NCBI GenBank assembly: GCA_025517565.1
Contig: JAOPKD010000006.1
Location: forward strand, 95,172-159,171
Direction of reading: 5' to 3'
Source: Halapricum hydrolyticum
GTDB lineage: Archaea; Halobacteriota; Halobacteria; Halobacteriales; Haloarculaceae
Length of the DNA stretch: 64,000 nt
Below, one piece after another: positions 18,238 to 28,236 of the stretch. The number at the start of each line of letters is the position of its first letter. Positions within the stretch are counted from its first letter, which is position 1. The notes below the pieces were generated by a model. That model had not been told where the DNA came from. It searched no databases and worked only from the letters and a program-made list of their open reading frames with translations. The position numbers were made by a program, and so were the translations under genes.

Positions 18238-18861
18238 CTACTCTTCGGGGACATCCGCAACAGTCGTAATCGCGCGTGGGCTTCCCGGTCGAGCCTGCTG
18301 AATGTGGTGTTCGAACTCCTCGAAGCCAGCTTCCCGGAACATACGGTCGGCCTCTTCCTCGTCGTAGAACAGCATGATCGCGTCGGCGAGCTTCTGGAAG
18401 ACGGTGTTGGTGGGGTAGTCGGGGCCGACGATCAGAACCTTCCCACCGGGTTTGACGACACGTCGACATTCCTCGAGCGCGTCGACCGGGTTGGGCCAGT
18501 ACTCGATCGAACCGGACGACCAGACGACGTCGAAGGCGTCGTCCCGGTAGGGCAGGCGCTCGGCATCGCCGCGGGTGAACCGGACGGGACCGCTGCGGCC
18601 GAACTTCGCGTAGGCTTTCTCCAGCTGGTGGGGACTCTGATCGAGCCCGTAGACGGTCTCGACGTGCTGGAGCAGCCCCTCCGTGGCGAAACCGGTGCCA
18701 CAGCCGACGTCCAGTACGCGCTCGTCACCGTCCAGTTCGAGCCAGCCGATGGCCTCGTCGCGCATCTCCTCGTTCCAGATGAAGGGGTTGATGCGGTCGT
18801 AGACCTGCGAGAGGTACTTGTAGAAGAGCCGTGCCCGACCCTTGTGTTCGAGGACGCCCAT
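18238..18861 (-). CDS. Class I SAM-dependent methyltransferase
   Basis: 207 residues. Motif I VLDVGCGTGFATEGL near 49, post-I acidic loop GLDQSPHQLEKA near 73, motif II FDVVWSSGSIEYWPNP near 110, motif III VVKPGGKVLIVGPDYP near 137. The N-terminal FYKYLSQVYDRINPFIW resembles MPBQ/MSBQ-type and UbiE-type quinone methyltransferases, so a prenyl-quinone substrate is possible but unproven. Divergent from the ATP synthase operon with a 100-base shared promoter region. Confidence 0.85.
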   Translation of the reverse strand: MGVLEHKGRARLFYKYLSQVYDRINPFIWNEEMRDEAIGWLELDGDERVLDVGCGTGFATEGLLQHVETVYGLDQSPHQLEKAYAKFGRSGPVRFTRGDAERLPYRDDAFDVVWSSGSIEYWPNPVDALEECRRVVKPGGKVLIVGPDYPTNTVFQKLADAIMLFYDEEEADRMFREAGFEEFEHHIQQARPGSPRAITTVADVPEE

Positions 18862-18961
18862 CGAGCATCTGTTAGGACCAGGTCGTCATAATCCCCCGGA
18901 TTTGACTGCGGACTTCGCAACTACCAAATAGGCGGTCTTACAACGACCATACGACTAGACA

Positions 18962-19294
18962 ATGCCACGGGAACAGGTTCTCAGGGACATCAAAGCAGCC
19001 GAGGAAGAGGCGGACGAGATCGTCGCCAACGCCGAGGCCGAGCGCGAGCAACGGATCGAGCAGGCGCGCGAGCGCGCCGAAGAGATCCGCAAGGAGGCTA
19101 GACAGGAGGCCGAAGAGATGGCCGAGCAGCGCCTGGCCGAGGCCCGTGCGGAGATCGAGGCCGAGCGCGATCGGATCGTCGAGGAAGGCGAAGAAGAGAG
19201 CGAGCGCCTCGAAGAGCGCGCCGAACAGCGGCTCGACGAGGTCGTCGACCACGTCGTGTCGCTGTTCGAGGAGGAGGTACATGCTCAGGCCTGA
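18962..19294 (+). CDS. atpH: A-type ATP synthase subunit H (peripheral stalk)
   Basis: 110 residues, almost wholly a Glu/Arg/Ala-rich coiled coil (for example AEEEADEIVANAEAEREQRI), as in AhaH/AtpH. It pairs with subunit E to form the stator stalks of the A-ATPase. First gene of the operon; a TATA-like CCAAATAGG lies near 18924. The last 14 bases overlap the start of atpI. Confidence 0.9.
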   Translation: MPREQVLRDIKAAEEEADEIVANAEAEREQRIEQARERAEEIRKEARQEAEEMAEQRLAEARAEIEAERDRIVEEGEEESERLEERAEQRLDEVVDHVVSLFEEEVHAQA

Positions 19295-21509
19295 GCGGAT
19301 GAGCCGGGTCTCGGTGACGGGATCCAAACGCGTCATGGATGACGTGATCGAGGCCGTCCACGATCTCGATCTGCTGCACCTCAGCGATTACACCAACGAG
19401 ATCGAAGGCTTCGAACCCGGCAATCCGCTCGAAGGCGCGGACGAGTACTCCGAGAAGCTCGTGACCGTCCGGGCTCTCAAGAGCACGCTGGGAATCGAGG
19501 ACGACTACGAGGGTCCGACCCACGTCGTTACCGACGAGGACCTCGAAGACGAACTCGAGGACGTCCGCCAGGAAGTCAACGCGCTGGACGACCGACACGA
19601 GGAGGCCCGGAGCGAACTCCGGTCGATCAGAGAGGACATCGAGCAACTCGAGTTCTTCGTCCAGCTCGGCATCGACCTCGATCTGCTCGGTGGCTACGAC
19701 AGCCTCGAAGTCGCCGTCGGCGAAGGCGATCCCGAAACTGTGACGGCGGCACTGGAAGAAAGCGAGATCGAGACCTTCGACGTCACGGCCGAGGGCGAGG
19801 CGATCGCCGTGTTCGCACATGTCGACGACCCCGGTGCCCTCGAGGACGCGCTCGTTAGCGCGACGTTCAGCGAGGTCCCGATACCGGACGCGACTGGCGA
19901 TCCAGCGGAGTATCTCAAGGATCGCCGACACCGCAAGCAACAGCTCGAATCGAAACTCAGTACCGTCGAGGACGAACTTGAGGATCTCAAGCTGAAGGTC
20001 GGTGGTTTCCTGCTGGCCGCCGAGGAGAAGCTAACGATCGCCGTCCAGAAACGGGAAGCGCCGCTGTCCTTCGCGACGACCGACAACGCGTTCGTCGCCG
20101 AAGGGTGGTTGCCGACAGCCGAGGTCGACACGCTCAGAGACGCAGTCGAAACGGCTGCCGACGGGACCGTCGAAGTCGAAGAGCTCGAACAGGCCGACTA
20201 CGACGAAAACGGACATCCCGTGCACAGCGAAGACGTCGAGGACGAATCAGGCGACGGTCCTCCGGAGCCGTCGGGCAGCCGCGAGCCGGATCGGACGGAC
20301 GGCCCGGTCGCAAGAGAACGCGCCGAGGAGGAGTCCGAGCGGACGGCCGCTGACGGCGGGTACGTCCCGCTCGGAAAAGACAGTCCGCCGACCGTCCAGG
20401 ACAATCCTGAGGGGATCAAACCGTTCGAGGCTCTGGTCGAAGTGATCAACCGGCCGAAGTACACGGAACTCGATCCGACGGTGATCCTCTTTCTGACGTT
20501 CCCGACGTTCTTCGGATTCATGATCGGAGACCTCGGGTACGGCCTCCTCTACATGGGTCTTGGGTACTGGCTGATGACGAGCTTCGACAGCGACGTGATC
20601 GCCAGCCTCGGCGGCATCGCGCTGTGGGCCGGCGGGTTCACCGCACTGTTCGGCATCCTCTACGGGGAGATATTCGGGCTTCACCAGCTCGGCGAGTTCG
20701 TCTGGAACGGCCATCCGCCGATCCACAAGGGGCTGCAGCCGGAGTACATCCGGTTCGCCAAAGCCTGGCTCCTGATCAGTATCATCGTGGGCGTGCTCCA
20801 TCTCGTCGTGGGGCGCGTGTTCGATCTCTTCAATAATCTCCACCACGGCGTCCGGGAGGCGTTCCTCGAGAGCGGCCCCTGGATCCTGATGACCGTCGGG
20901 ATCTGGCTGTGGGTGTTCAGCACGCACATCAGCGGGCCGAAACCCGACTTCATGTTCGAGGTATTCAACACGGGCAGCGAGGCCGCGTTCAAGCTCGGCT
21001 TCGCCGGCTTCTCCGAAACCGTCGGGTTCGTCGGGCTCGGGATGCTCGCGGTCGGGTTCGTGCTCGGCGTCGTCGCCGAGGGCGGGATCGTGATCATCGA
21101 GAGCATCACGCAGGTGTTCGGCCACGTCATCTCCTACACTCGGCTGGCGGCGGTCCTGCTGGCGAAAGCCGGCATGGCCCTGGCAGTGAACCTGCTGGTG
21201 TTTGGAGCCTACAAACACGACGGCGCGTTCCACTTCATCTTCTTCCAGGGAATGCCCGAGGAGACCGAGTGGATCATCTTCTCCGGCCTGGTCAACGCTG
21301 ACGGTGCAGCCGCACTCGTCCTCGGAGTCCTCGCCGGGATCGTCATCCTCCTGCTCGGCCACCTGCTGGTCCTGTTGCTGGGTGTCACCAGCGCGGGCTT
21401 GCAGTCGATCCGTCTCGAGTACGTCGAGTTCTTCGGCAAGTTCTACGAGGGCGGCGGGGCAGTCTACAACCCGTTCGGACACGATCGAAACTACACCGTC
21501 GAAGAGTGA
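19281..21509 (+). CDS. atpI: A-type ATP synthase subunit I (membrane a-subunit)
   Basis: 742 residues from the ATG at 19281, which has a strong GAGGAGG ribosome-binding site at 19269 inside atpH. The N-terminal about 360 residues are soluble and coiled-coil-rich, for the stator stalk. The C-terminal half has about eight membrane helices, including the proton half-channel region TQVFGHVISYTRLAAVLLAK with its essential Arg (about residue 620). An acidic low-complexity stretch (about 300-360) is a halophile-type insert between the two halves. Confidence 0.94.
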   Translation: MLRPERMSRVSVTGSKRVMDDVIEAVHDLDLLHLSDYTNEIEGFEPGNPLEGADEYSEKLVTVRALKSTLGIEDDYEGPTHVVTDEDLEDELEDVRQEVNALDDRHEEARSELRSIREDIEQLEFFVQLGIDLDLLGGYDSLEVAVGEGDPETVTAALEESEIETFDVTAEGEAIAVFAHVDDPGALEDALVSATFSEVPIPDATGDPAEYLKDRRHRKQQLESKLSTVEDELEDLKLKVGGFLLAAEEKLTIAVQKREAPLSFATTDNAFVAEGWLPTAEVDTLRDAVETAADGTVEVEELEQADYDENGHPVHSEDVEDESGDGPPEPSGSREPDRTDGPVARERAEEESERTAADGGYVPLGKDSPPTVQDNPEGIKPFEALVEVINRPKYTELDPTVILFLTFPTFFGFMIGDLGYGLLYMGLGYWLMTSFDSDVIASLGGIALWAGGFTALFGILYGEIFGLHQLGEFVWNGHPPIHKGLQPEYIRFAKAWLLISIIVGVLHLVVGRVFDLFNNLHHGVREAFLESGPWILMTVGIWLWVFSTHISGPKPDFMFEVFNTGSEAAFKLGFAGFSETVGFVGLGMLAVGFVLGVVAEGGIVIIESITQVFGHVISYTRLAAVLLAKAGMALAVNLLVFGAYKHDGAFHFIFFQGMPEETEWIIFSGLVNADGAAALVLGVLAGIVILLLGHLLVLLLGVTSAGLQSIRLEYVEFFGKFYEGGGAVYNPFGHDRNYTVEE

Positions 21510-21695
21510 CGCTGCCGGCAAGCCGTTTCGACGGCGATCGACCGGACTACTGCGGCGCGTTTTCCCACACGGCACGCCAGCCGTGGGTGAGTTCGATCGC
21601 GATAATCCAGTATATTCGGACGCTTTGGGAAGCTTTATAGGTTCGGTGGGGGGACTAACAACCGTTCGGAAACACGCGAACAGCGATATACACAC
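21510..21695 (+). promoter_or_regulatory. Gap between atpI and atpK with an internal promoter
   Basis: 186 bases, the only sizeable gap in the ATPase operon. CTTTATAG at 21633-21640 is a good TATA box 56 bases before atpK, so K-E-C-F-A-B could be transcribed at a higher level than H-I, matching the need for many c-ring subunits. Confidence 0.5.
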
Positions 21696-21971
21696 ATGAT
21701 TCCGGAAACACTCGCACCACTGTTCGTCGTACTGCAAGAAAACGTAGCGGCCGCACCGGCGATCCCGGAGGGTGACTTCCAGCTCGGGATGGCGGCACTG
21801 GCAGTCGGGCTGGCCGCATTTGGCGCGGGATACGCGGAGCGGGGCATCGGTGCCGCGGCCGTGGGGGCAGTCGCCGAGGACGACGATATGTTCGGTCGTG
21901 GGCTGATCCTCACGGTCATTCCCGAGACGCTCGTCATTCTCGCGCTGGTCGTCGTGTTCCTCACGCTGTAA
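21696..21971 (+). CDS. atpK: A-type ATP synthase subunit K (proteolipid, c-ring)
   Basis: 91 residues: two helices (about 30-55 and 67-90) after a short N-terminus. The ion-carrying Glu is in ILTVIPETLVILALV (about 76). The loop GAVAEDDDMFGR faces the rotor. A single hairpin, so a simple c subunit. Confidence 0.93.
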   Translation: MIPETLAPLFVVLQENVAAAPAIPEGDFQLGMAALAVGLAAFGAGYAERGIGAAAVGAVAEDDDMFGRGLILTVIPETLVILALVVVFLTL

Positions 21972-21993
21972 CACCGGTATCCTCTGACCATTT

Positions 21994-22578
21994 ATGAGTC
22001 TCGACAGCGTCACAGAAGACATCAAAGAGCAGGCTCGCGCACGTGCGGAGGAGATTCGCTCCGACGCCGAGCAGCGGGCCGAAAGGATCGTCGAGGAGGC
22101 CGAGCAGGAGGCCGAGGAGATCCGCAGGCAAAAAGAGAGCGAGATCGAGCGGCAGATAGAACAGGAGCGCGAGCAGCGTCTCTCGAGTGGGAACCTGGAG
22201 GCGAAACAAAAACAGCTGGCCGCCCGTCGCCAGACCCTCGAGGAGGTTCGCGAGCGCGTCGAAGACGCGCTCGTCAATCTCGACGAGGAGACTCGCGAGG
22301 AGTTGACGCGGGAGCTGATCGAAGCGGCCATCACGGAGTTCGAGGATGTCGAGACGGCCGAAGTGTACGGTCGTAGCGACGACGAGGCGCTGCTGACGTC
22401 GATCCTCGAGGAGTACGACAGCTTCGAGTACGGCGGCGAGACCGACTGTCTCGGCGGCGTCGTCGTCGAGAGCGACGCGTCCAGGGTTCGGATCGACAAC
22501 ACGTTCGATTCGGTCCTCGAGGACGTCTGGCAGGAATCGCTTCGCGAAATCAGTGACGAACTGTTCGAGGAGCAATGA
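21994..22578 (+). CDS. atpE: A-type ATP synthase subunit E
   Basis: 194 residues: N-terminal coiled coil (about 5-90) rich in Glu, Arg and Gln, then an alpha/beta head that contacts the catalytic hexamer. Partner of AtpH in the peripheral stalk. The stop overlaps the start of atpC (ATGA). Confidence 0.93.
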   Translation: MSLDSVTEDIKEQARARAEEIRSDAEQRAERIVEEAEQEAEEIRRQKESEIERQIEQEREQRLSSGNLEAKQKQLAARRQTLEEVRERVEDALVNLDEETREELTRELIEAAITEFEDVETAEVYGRSDDEALLTSILEEYDSFEYGGETDCLGGVVVESDASRVRIDNTFDSVLEDVWQESLREISDELFEEQ

Positions 22579-23651
22579 GCGCACAGTACGGCGGTCCGGC
22601 CGGTGAAGCGAGCAACTACGAATACGTGACTGCGCGGGTCAGCGCCCGGCGTGCATCGTTGTTCGACGAGGACGACTACCGCAAACTCGTCCGGATGGGA
22701 ACCGGTGAGATCGCCCGTTTCATGGAAGAGACGGAGTACGGACGGGAGATGAACGCTCTCGGTGCTCGCTACTCGGGCGTCGACCTCATCGAGTACGCGC
22801 TCAACCGCAACCTCGCGAAACACTTCAACGACCTGCTGCGGTGGGCGACCGGGGAAGCGTACGACTACATCGCCCGGTACCTCCGGAAGTTCGACGCCTG
22901 GAACGTCAAGACGGCGCTGCGCGGGATCTACTCCGAGGCCGGTGCTGACGCGATCCGGTCGGACTACATCCGGGCGGGCGAATTCGACGACGACCTGCTC
23001 GAACAGCTGGCGGTGGCTGACTCCGTCGAAGCGGCAATCGAGACCCTGGAGCAGACGATCTTTGCGGACGCCCTGCGCGAGGCGTACGACGATTACGAGG
23101 AGACGAACCTGCTCGTGCCGCTGGAAAACGCGGTCGACCGGGTGTTCTTCGAAGACATCGACGAGGGGCTGCCGTCCCGCGTACAGGCAGACAGGGCGAC
23201 GGAGCTGTATATCGAGTTCATCACCGCAGAGATCGATTTCAGCAACGTCCGCAACGCCCTTCGGCTGGCTCGCAGCGGGGCGGATATGGATCCTGCCGCG
23301 TACTTCATCGATGGCGGCCGGCTCTTCGACGCCGAGGAGCTGCGCCAGCTCGTCGGTAATCGCGATCAGCTCGTCGAGCACATCCGCGAGAGCATCTACG
23401 GCGACGACCTCGCCGAGGCACTGACCGAACTCGAAGAAAGCGACGACATCGTTCGCTTCGAGAACGTGCTCGACGCCGCGCTGCTGGCGTTCGCCGACCG
23501 GCTCGCGAACCGCTACCCGCCGTCGGTATGTTCGGTCCTGTCGTACATTCTCGCCAAGGAGCGAGAGGTCGACAATATCCGGGCGATCGCGCGGGGCCGG
23601 GAAGCCGACCTCGCGCCCGAAGAGATCGAAACGGAGCTGGTGATGTTATGA
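22575..23651 (+). CDS. atpC: A-type ATP synthase subunit C
   Basis: 358 residues, V_ATPase-D-like (AC39/subunit C) family, all helical with three related bundles. Begins SNYEYVTARVSARRASLFD. It links the central stalk to the c-ring. The ATG overlaps the atpE stop and the TGA overlaps the atpF start. Confidence 0.93.
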   Translation: MSAQYGGPAGEASNYEYVTARVSARRASLFDEDDYRKLVRMGTGEIARFMEETEYGREMNALGARYSGVDLIEYALNRNLAKHFNDLLRWATGEAYDYIARYLRKFDAWNVKTALRGIYSEAGADAIRSDYIRAGEFDDDLLEQLAVADSVEAAIETLEQTIFADALREAYDDYEETNLLVPLENAVDRVFFEDIDEGLPSRVQADRATELYIEFITAEIDFSNVRNALRLARSGADMDPAAYFIDGGRLFDAEELRQLVGNRDQLVEHIRESIYGDDLAEALTELEESDDIVRFENVLDAALLAFADRLANRYPPSVCSVLSYILAKEREVDNIRAIARGREADLAPEEIETELVML

Positions 23652-23983
23652 GCAAGGAAATCGCCGTCGTCGGCTCGCCGGACTTCACGACCGGGTTCCG
23701 CCTGGCAGGTGTTCGCAAGGCGGTCAGCGTCCCTGAAGACGAGATGAGTGCGGAATTAGACGAGACCGTCAAGGAGCAGCTCGAAAGCGACGACGTCGGT
23801 ATTCTCGTGATGCACGACGACGATCTGGAGTATCTCTCTCGGGGCGTCCGTGAGGCGGTCCAGCAGAGCGTCGATCCAGTGTTGGTGACGCTCGGCGGCG
23901 GCACCGACAGCGGGAACCTGCGCGAACAGATCAAACGAGCGATCGGTATCGACCTGATGGAGGAAGACGAACAGCAACTATGA
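23648..23983 (+). CDS. atpF: A-type ATP synthase subunit F
   Basis: 111 residues, CheY-like small alpha/beta protein beginning [19 protein letters not shown]. Binds the central shaft. The start at 23648 is set by the ATGA overlap with atpC; the frame is open further upstream but that part lies inside atpC. The stop overlaps the atpA start. Confidence 0.94.
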   Translation: MSKEIAVVGSPDFTTGFRLAGVRKAVSVPEDEMSAELDETVKEQLESDDVGILVMHDDDLEYLSRGVREAVQQSVDPVLVTLGGGTDSGNLREQIKRAIGIDLMEEDEQQL

Positions 23984-25737
23984 GTCAAGGACAGACATCC
24001 GACGTCCGTGAAGACGGCGTCATCGAGAGCGTATCGGGCCCCGTCGTCACGGCGGACCTCGACGCCCGGATGAACGACGTGGTGTACGTCGGTTCGGAAG
24101 GGCTGATGGGCGAAGTGATCGAGATCGAAGGCGACGTGACGACGATCCAGGTGTACGAGGAGACCTCCGGCGTGTCGTCGGGCGAACCTGTCGAAACGAC
24201 CGGGCAGCCGTTGACGGTTGATCTCGGTCCCGGGATGCTGGATTCGATCTACGACGGTGTCCAGCGCCCGCTACAGGTCCTCGAAGAGAAGATGAACAGC
24301 GCGTTCCTCGACCGCGGGGTCGACGCCCCGGGGATCGACCTGGACGAACTCTGGGAGTTCACTCCCGAAGTCGCGGAAGGCGACACTGTCGAGCCTGGCG
24401 ACATCGTGGGAACCGTCCCCGAGACGCGGACGATCGATCACAAGGTGATGGTTCCGCCCGATTACGAGGGCGGCGAGGTCGTCGAAGCCGAGTCCGGGAA
24501 CTTCACCGTCGACGAGACGGTCGTCGAACTGGACAACGGCGAAGAGATCACGATGCACCAGGAGTGGCCGGTCCGCCAGCAGCGTCCGGCCAGCGAAAAG
24601 CAGACGCCGACCGAACCGCTGGTGTCGGGCCAGCGGATCCTCGACGGGCTGTTTCCCATCGCGAAAGGCGGGACGGCCGCGATTCCGGGGCCGTTCGGTT
24701 CCGGGAAGACGGTGACCCAACACCAGCTCGCCAAGTGGGCCGACGCGGACATCGTCGTCTACGTCGGCTGTGGCGAGCGTGGTAACGAGATGACCGAAGT
24801 CATCGAGGACTTCCCGGACCTGGAAGACCCGACGACGGGTAACCCGCTGATGGACCGGACGACGCTGATCGCCAACACGTCGAACATGCCTGTCGCGGCC
24901 CGCGAATCGTCGGTGTACACCGGGATCACCATCGCCGAGTACTTCCGCGACATGGGATACAACGTCGCGCTGATGGCCGACTCGACCTCGCGGTGGGCCG
25001 AGGCCATGCGCGAAATCTCCTCGCGACTGGAGGAGATGCCCGGCGAAGAGGGGTATCCCGCCTATCTCGCCGCGCGACTGGCGGAGTTCTACGAGCGTGC
25101 CGGCTACTTCGAGAACGTCAACGGCACCGAGGGATCGGTGTCGGTCATCGGGGCGGTTTCGCCGCCCGGTGGGGACTTCTCGGAGCCAGTCACCCAGAAC
25201 ACGCTACGGATCGTCAAGACGTTCTGGGCACTGGACGCCGACCTCGCGGAACGGCGGCACTTCCCGGCGATCAACTGGACCGAATCCTACTCGCTGTATC
25301 GCGACCAGCTCGATCCGTGGTTCGAGGAGAACGTCGAGTCGGACTGGTCCGAGCAGCGCCAGTGGGCGATCGATACGCTCGACGAGGAAGCAGAACTCCA
25401 GGAGATCGTCCAGCTGGTCGGCAAGGACGCGCTGCCGGAGGACCAGCAGCTCACGCTTGAGGTCGCCCGGTACCTGCGTGAGGCGTGGCTCCAGCAGAAC
25501 GCGTTCCACGACGTGGACACCTATTGCTCGCCGGAGAAGACCTACCGCATCCTCGGGGCGATCAAGACGTTCAACGACGAGGCCTTCGACGCGCTCGATG
25601 CGGGCGTACCAGTCGAAGAGATTACCGACATCGAGTCGCTCCCACGGTTGAACCGTATCGGCGTGCAGGAAGACTACAACGAGTTCGTCGACGAACTCGA
25701 GGAAGACATCGCGAGCGAACTCCGGGAGATGTACTAA
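23980..25737 (+). CDS. atpA: A-type ATP synthase catalytic subunit A
   Basis: 585 residues, standard length with no intein. Walker [10 protein letters not shown] near 235, the subunit-A-specific bulge domain (about 115-190), the catalytic Glu in [10 protein letters not shown] near 262, and the [13 protein letters not shown] block near 330. Hydrolyses or makes ATP at its interface with AtpB. Confidence 0.97.
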   Translation: MSQGQTSDVREDGVIESVSGPVVTADLDARMNDVVYVGSEGLMGEVIEIEGDVTTIQVYEETSGVSSGEPVETTGQPLTVDLGPGMLDSIYDGVQRPLQVLEEKMNSAFLDRGVDAPGIDLDELWEFTPEVAEGDTVEPGDIVGTVPETRTIDHKVMVPPDYEGGEVVEAESGNFTVDETVVELDNGEEITMHQEWPVRQQRPASEKQTPTEPLVSGQRILDGLFPIAKGGTAAIPGPFGSGKTVTQHQLAKWADADIVVYVGCGERGNEMTEVIEDFPDLEDPTTGNPLMDRTTLIANTSNMPVAARESSVYTGITIAEYFRDMGYNVALMADSTSRWAEAMREISSRLEEMPGEEGYPAYLAARLAEFYERAGYFENVNGTEGSVSVIGAVSPPGGDFSEPVTQNTLRIVKTFWALDADLAERRHFPAINWTESYSLYRDQLDPWFEENVESDWSEQRQWAIDTLDEEAELQEIVQLVGKDALPEDQQLTLEVARYLREAWLQQNAFHDVDTYCSPEKTYRILGAIKTFNDEAFDALDAGVPVEEITDIESLPRLNRIGVQEDYNEFVDELEEDIASELREMY

Positions 25738-25739
25738 CC

Positions 25740-27146
25740 ATGCAGAAAGAATACAAGACGATCACGGAGATCAGCGGACCGCTGGTGTTCGCCGAAGTCG
25801 ACGAGCCGGTCGGGTACAACGAGATCGTCGAGATCGAGACGCCGGACGGCCAGATCCGTCGCGGACAAGTGCTGGAGACGACCAGCGACCACGTCGCCAT
25901 TCAGGTCTTCGAAGGGACGGGCGGTATCGACCGGAAGTCGTCCGTTCGATTCCTCGGCGAGACGATGAAGATGAAGCTGACCGAGGACTTGCTCGGTCGC
26001 GTCCTGGACGGGTCGGGCCAGCCCATCGACGGCGGCCCGGAGATCGAACCGGACAAGCGCGAAGATATCGTCGGCGAGGCGATCAATCCCTACTCCCGGG
26101 AGTACCCCGCGGAGTTCATCCAGACGGGCGTCTCGGCCATCGACGGGATGAACACGCTCGTCCGCGGCCAGAAGCTACCGATTTTCTCCAGTTCGGGACA
26201 GCCTCACAACGACCTGGCGCTGCAGATCGCCCGTCAGGCGACCGTCCCCGAAGAAGAGAAAGAGGGCGGCGAGTCGGAGTTCGCGGTGATCTTCGGCGCG
26301 ATGGGGATCACCGCCGAAGAGGCCAACGAGTTCATGGACGACTTCGAGCGCACGGGCGCGCTCGAACGCAGCGTCGTCTTCATGAACCTCGCGGACGACC
26401 CCGCGACCGAGCGGACGCTTACCCCGCGGCTGGCGCTGACGACCGCGGAGTATCTGGCCTTCGAGAAGGGGTATCACGTCCTGACGATCCTGACGGACAT
26501 GACCAACTACTGTGAGGCGCTGCGCGAGATCGGGGCTGCCCGCGAGGAAGTTCCCGGTCGGCGTGGCTACCCCGGGTACATGTACACTGACCTCGCGCAA
26601 CTGTACGAGCGGGCCGGCCGGATCAAGGGTCAGGATGGGTCGATCACCCAGATCCCGATCCTGACGATGCCGAGCGACGACATCACTCACCCGATCCCGG
26701 ACCTGACCGGCTACATTACCGAGGGCCAGATCATCATCGATCCGGACCTCAACAGCCAGGGTATCAAGCCGCCGATCAACGTGTTGCCCAGCCTCTCGCG
26801 GCTGATGGACGACGGGATCGGTGAGGGACTGACCCGGGCCGATCACGCCGACGTCTCCGACCAGCTGTATGCTGCCTACGCAGAAGGTGAGGATCTGCGC
26901 GACCTCGTGAACATCGTCGGTCGCGAGGCCCTCTCGGAACGTGACAACAAGTACCTCGACTTCGCCGATCGCTTCGAAGCGGAGTTCGTCCAGCAGGGCT
27001 TCACGACTGACCGCGACATCGAAGAGACCCTGGAGATCGGCTGGGATCTGCTCAGCATGCTCCCGAAAGAGGAACTCAACCGCATCGACGAGGATCTCAT
27101 CGAGGAGCACTACCGCGAGGACGAGTCGGTCGAAGTCGAAGCCTGA
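25740..27146 (+). CDS. atpB: A-type ATP synthase subunit B
   Basis: 468 residues from ATG 25740, two bases after the atpA stop; the longer upstream frame lies inside atpA. Contains [19 protein letters not shown] near 145 in place of a Walker A, and [15 protein letters not shown] near 283. Non-catalytic nucleotide-site partner of AtpA. The gene after it should be atpD, but it is not present; the 257-base gap leads straight to bop. Confidence 0.96.
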   Translation: MQKEYKTITEISGPLVFAEVDEPVGYNEIVEIETPDGQIRRGQVLETTSDHVAIQVFEGTGGIDRKSSVRFLGETMKMKLTEDLLGRVLDGSGQPIDGGPEIEPDKREDIVGEAINPYSREYPAEFIQTGVSAIDGMNTLVRGQKLPIFSSSGQPHNDLALQIARQATVPEEEKEGGESEFAVIFGAMGITAEEANEFMDDFERTGALERSVVFMNLADDPATERTLTPRLALTTAEYLAFEKGYHVLTILTDMTNYCEALREIGAAREEVPGRRGYPGYMYTDLAQLYERAGRIKGQDGSITQIPILTMPSDDITHPIPDLTGYITEGQIIIDPDLNSQGIKPPINVLPSLSRLMDDGIGEGLTRADHADVSDQLYAAYAEGEDLRDLVNIVGREALSERDNKYLDFADRFEAEFVQQGFTTDRDIEETLEIGWDLLSMLPKEELNRIDEDLIEEHYREDESVEVEA

Positions 27147-27403
27147 TCGTCCCGCACTGAACGCGCTTTTTCCGACGTTTCTCTCCGCCTGCCGACTGTG
27201 TAGGTCCGATATCTGCGAACGAATACCACACCCAACACATTGTGTCCTTCGTGAGCGTCGCGTCGCGAAACGGTCGATCGGTCGCGGGGCCGGACAGTCG
27301 TCGGTCTGCCAGCGTCGCGGACACGTACCGGCAAGCCGGTGACGGTTCCCAAACTATTGTGTCGTATCGATAATCCGGACCAGCCTATAGTATCTCGTGT
27401 ACC
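27147..27403 (+). other. Gap between atpB and bop
   Basis: 257 bases. A T-run (CGCTTTTTCCG at 27164) shortly after the atpB stop may end transcription. AT-rich stretches at 27352-27392 (AACTATTGTG, GATAATCC, CTATAGTA) are candidate bop control elements; GATAATCC, about 32 bases before the ATG, has the best TATA spacing. No ORF or RNA gene seen. Confidence 0.4.
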
Positions 27404-28177
27404 ATGGCACAAGGCAGCGAAGTCACATGGCTTTGGCTCGGCACAGCAGGCATGCTCCTGGGGATGCTGTACTTCATCGCCCGGGGATACAATGTCAAAG
27501 ACAGTCGGCGACAGAAGTTTTACATCGTAACGACGTTCATCGCGGCGATCGCGTTCGCCAATTACCTGGCGATGGCGACCGGGTTCGGCGTGATCGATCT
27601 CGCCGAATACCTCCCGCAAGACGCCGCGATCCTCGACGGGAAAGAAGAGTTGTTGATCTACTGGCCGCGATACACGGACTGGATCCTGACGACGCCACTG
27701 TTGCTGTACGACCTGGCGTTGCTCGCGGGAGCGGACCGTAACACGATCGCGACGCTGGTCGGGCTGGACGTCATGATGATCCTGACCGGGCTGGTCGCGA
27801 CGCTGACCGTCAACCCGATCGACTCCCTCGGCCTGAGCGTCGAGGCACACCGCCTGATCTGGTGGGGCGTCAGCACCGGCTTCTTCCTGGTGCTGATCTT
27901 CTACCTGTTCCGGGGCCTCTCGGAGAAGGCAGCCCAACTGTCGGGCAACACGAAGAGCACGTTCAACACCCTACGGTACATGATCGTCGGCCTGTGGTTC
28001 GTCTACCCGGTCTGGTGGTTGATCGGGACCGAGGGCCTCGCAGTCGTCGGACTCCCCATCGAGACCGCCGGGTTCATGGTACTCGACCTGACAGCGAAGG
28101 TCGGGTTCGGGATCGTGCTCCTGCGCAGTCACAGCGTCCTCGACGACGCTGGCACGTCGACAGCGTCGGCCGCATAG
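27404..28177 (+). CDS. bop: Bacteriorhodopsin, light-driven proton pump
   Basis: 257 residues, seven helices. Pump residues are all present: Arg and Asp of the counter-ion in [22 protein letters not shown] (equivalents of R82, D85, T89 and the internal donor D96), the proton-release Glu pair in GTEGLAVV and PIETAGF (E194/E204 equivalents), and the retinal Schiff-base Lys in [11 protein letters not shown] near 232. The donor Asp and counter-ion Asp mark it as a proton pump, not a halorhodopsin or sensory rhodopsin. The N-terminus is short and lacks a long leader. Followed by carotenoid and retinal genes. Confidence 0.96.
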   Translation: MAQGSEVTWLWLGTAGMLLGMLYFIARGYNVKDSRRQKFYIVTTFIAAIAFANYLAMATGFGVIDLAEYLPQDAAILDGKEELLIYWPRYTDWILTTPLLLYDLALLAGADRNTIATLVGLDVMMILTGLVATLTVNPIDSLGLSVEAHRLIWWGVSTGFFLVLIFYLFRGLSEKAAQLSGNTKSTFNTLRYMIVGLWFVYPVWWLIGTEGLAVVGLPIETAGFMVLDLTAKVGFGIVLLRSHSVLDDAGTSTASAA

Positions 28178-28236
28178 TCGTATAGAGTCGACGGGCGTTT
28201 CATCGCCCCGTTCGTATCGACGCCGGTCACCACCCA

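Noticed and set aside
20247..23381. 1044-codon minus-strand ORF across atpI, atpK, atpE and atpC
   Set aside because: It lies opposite four well-defined ATPase subunit genes and has no recognisable domain; long antisense frames are usual at this GC content.
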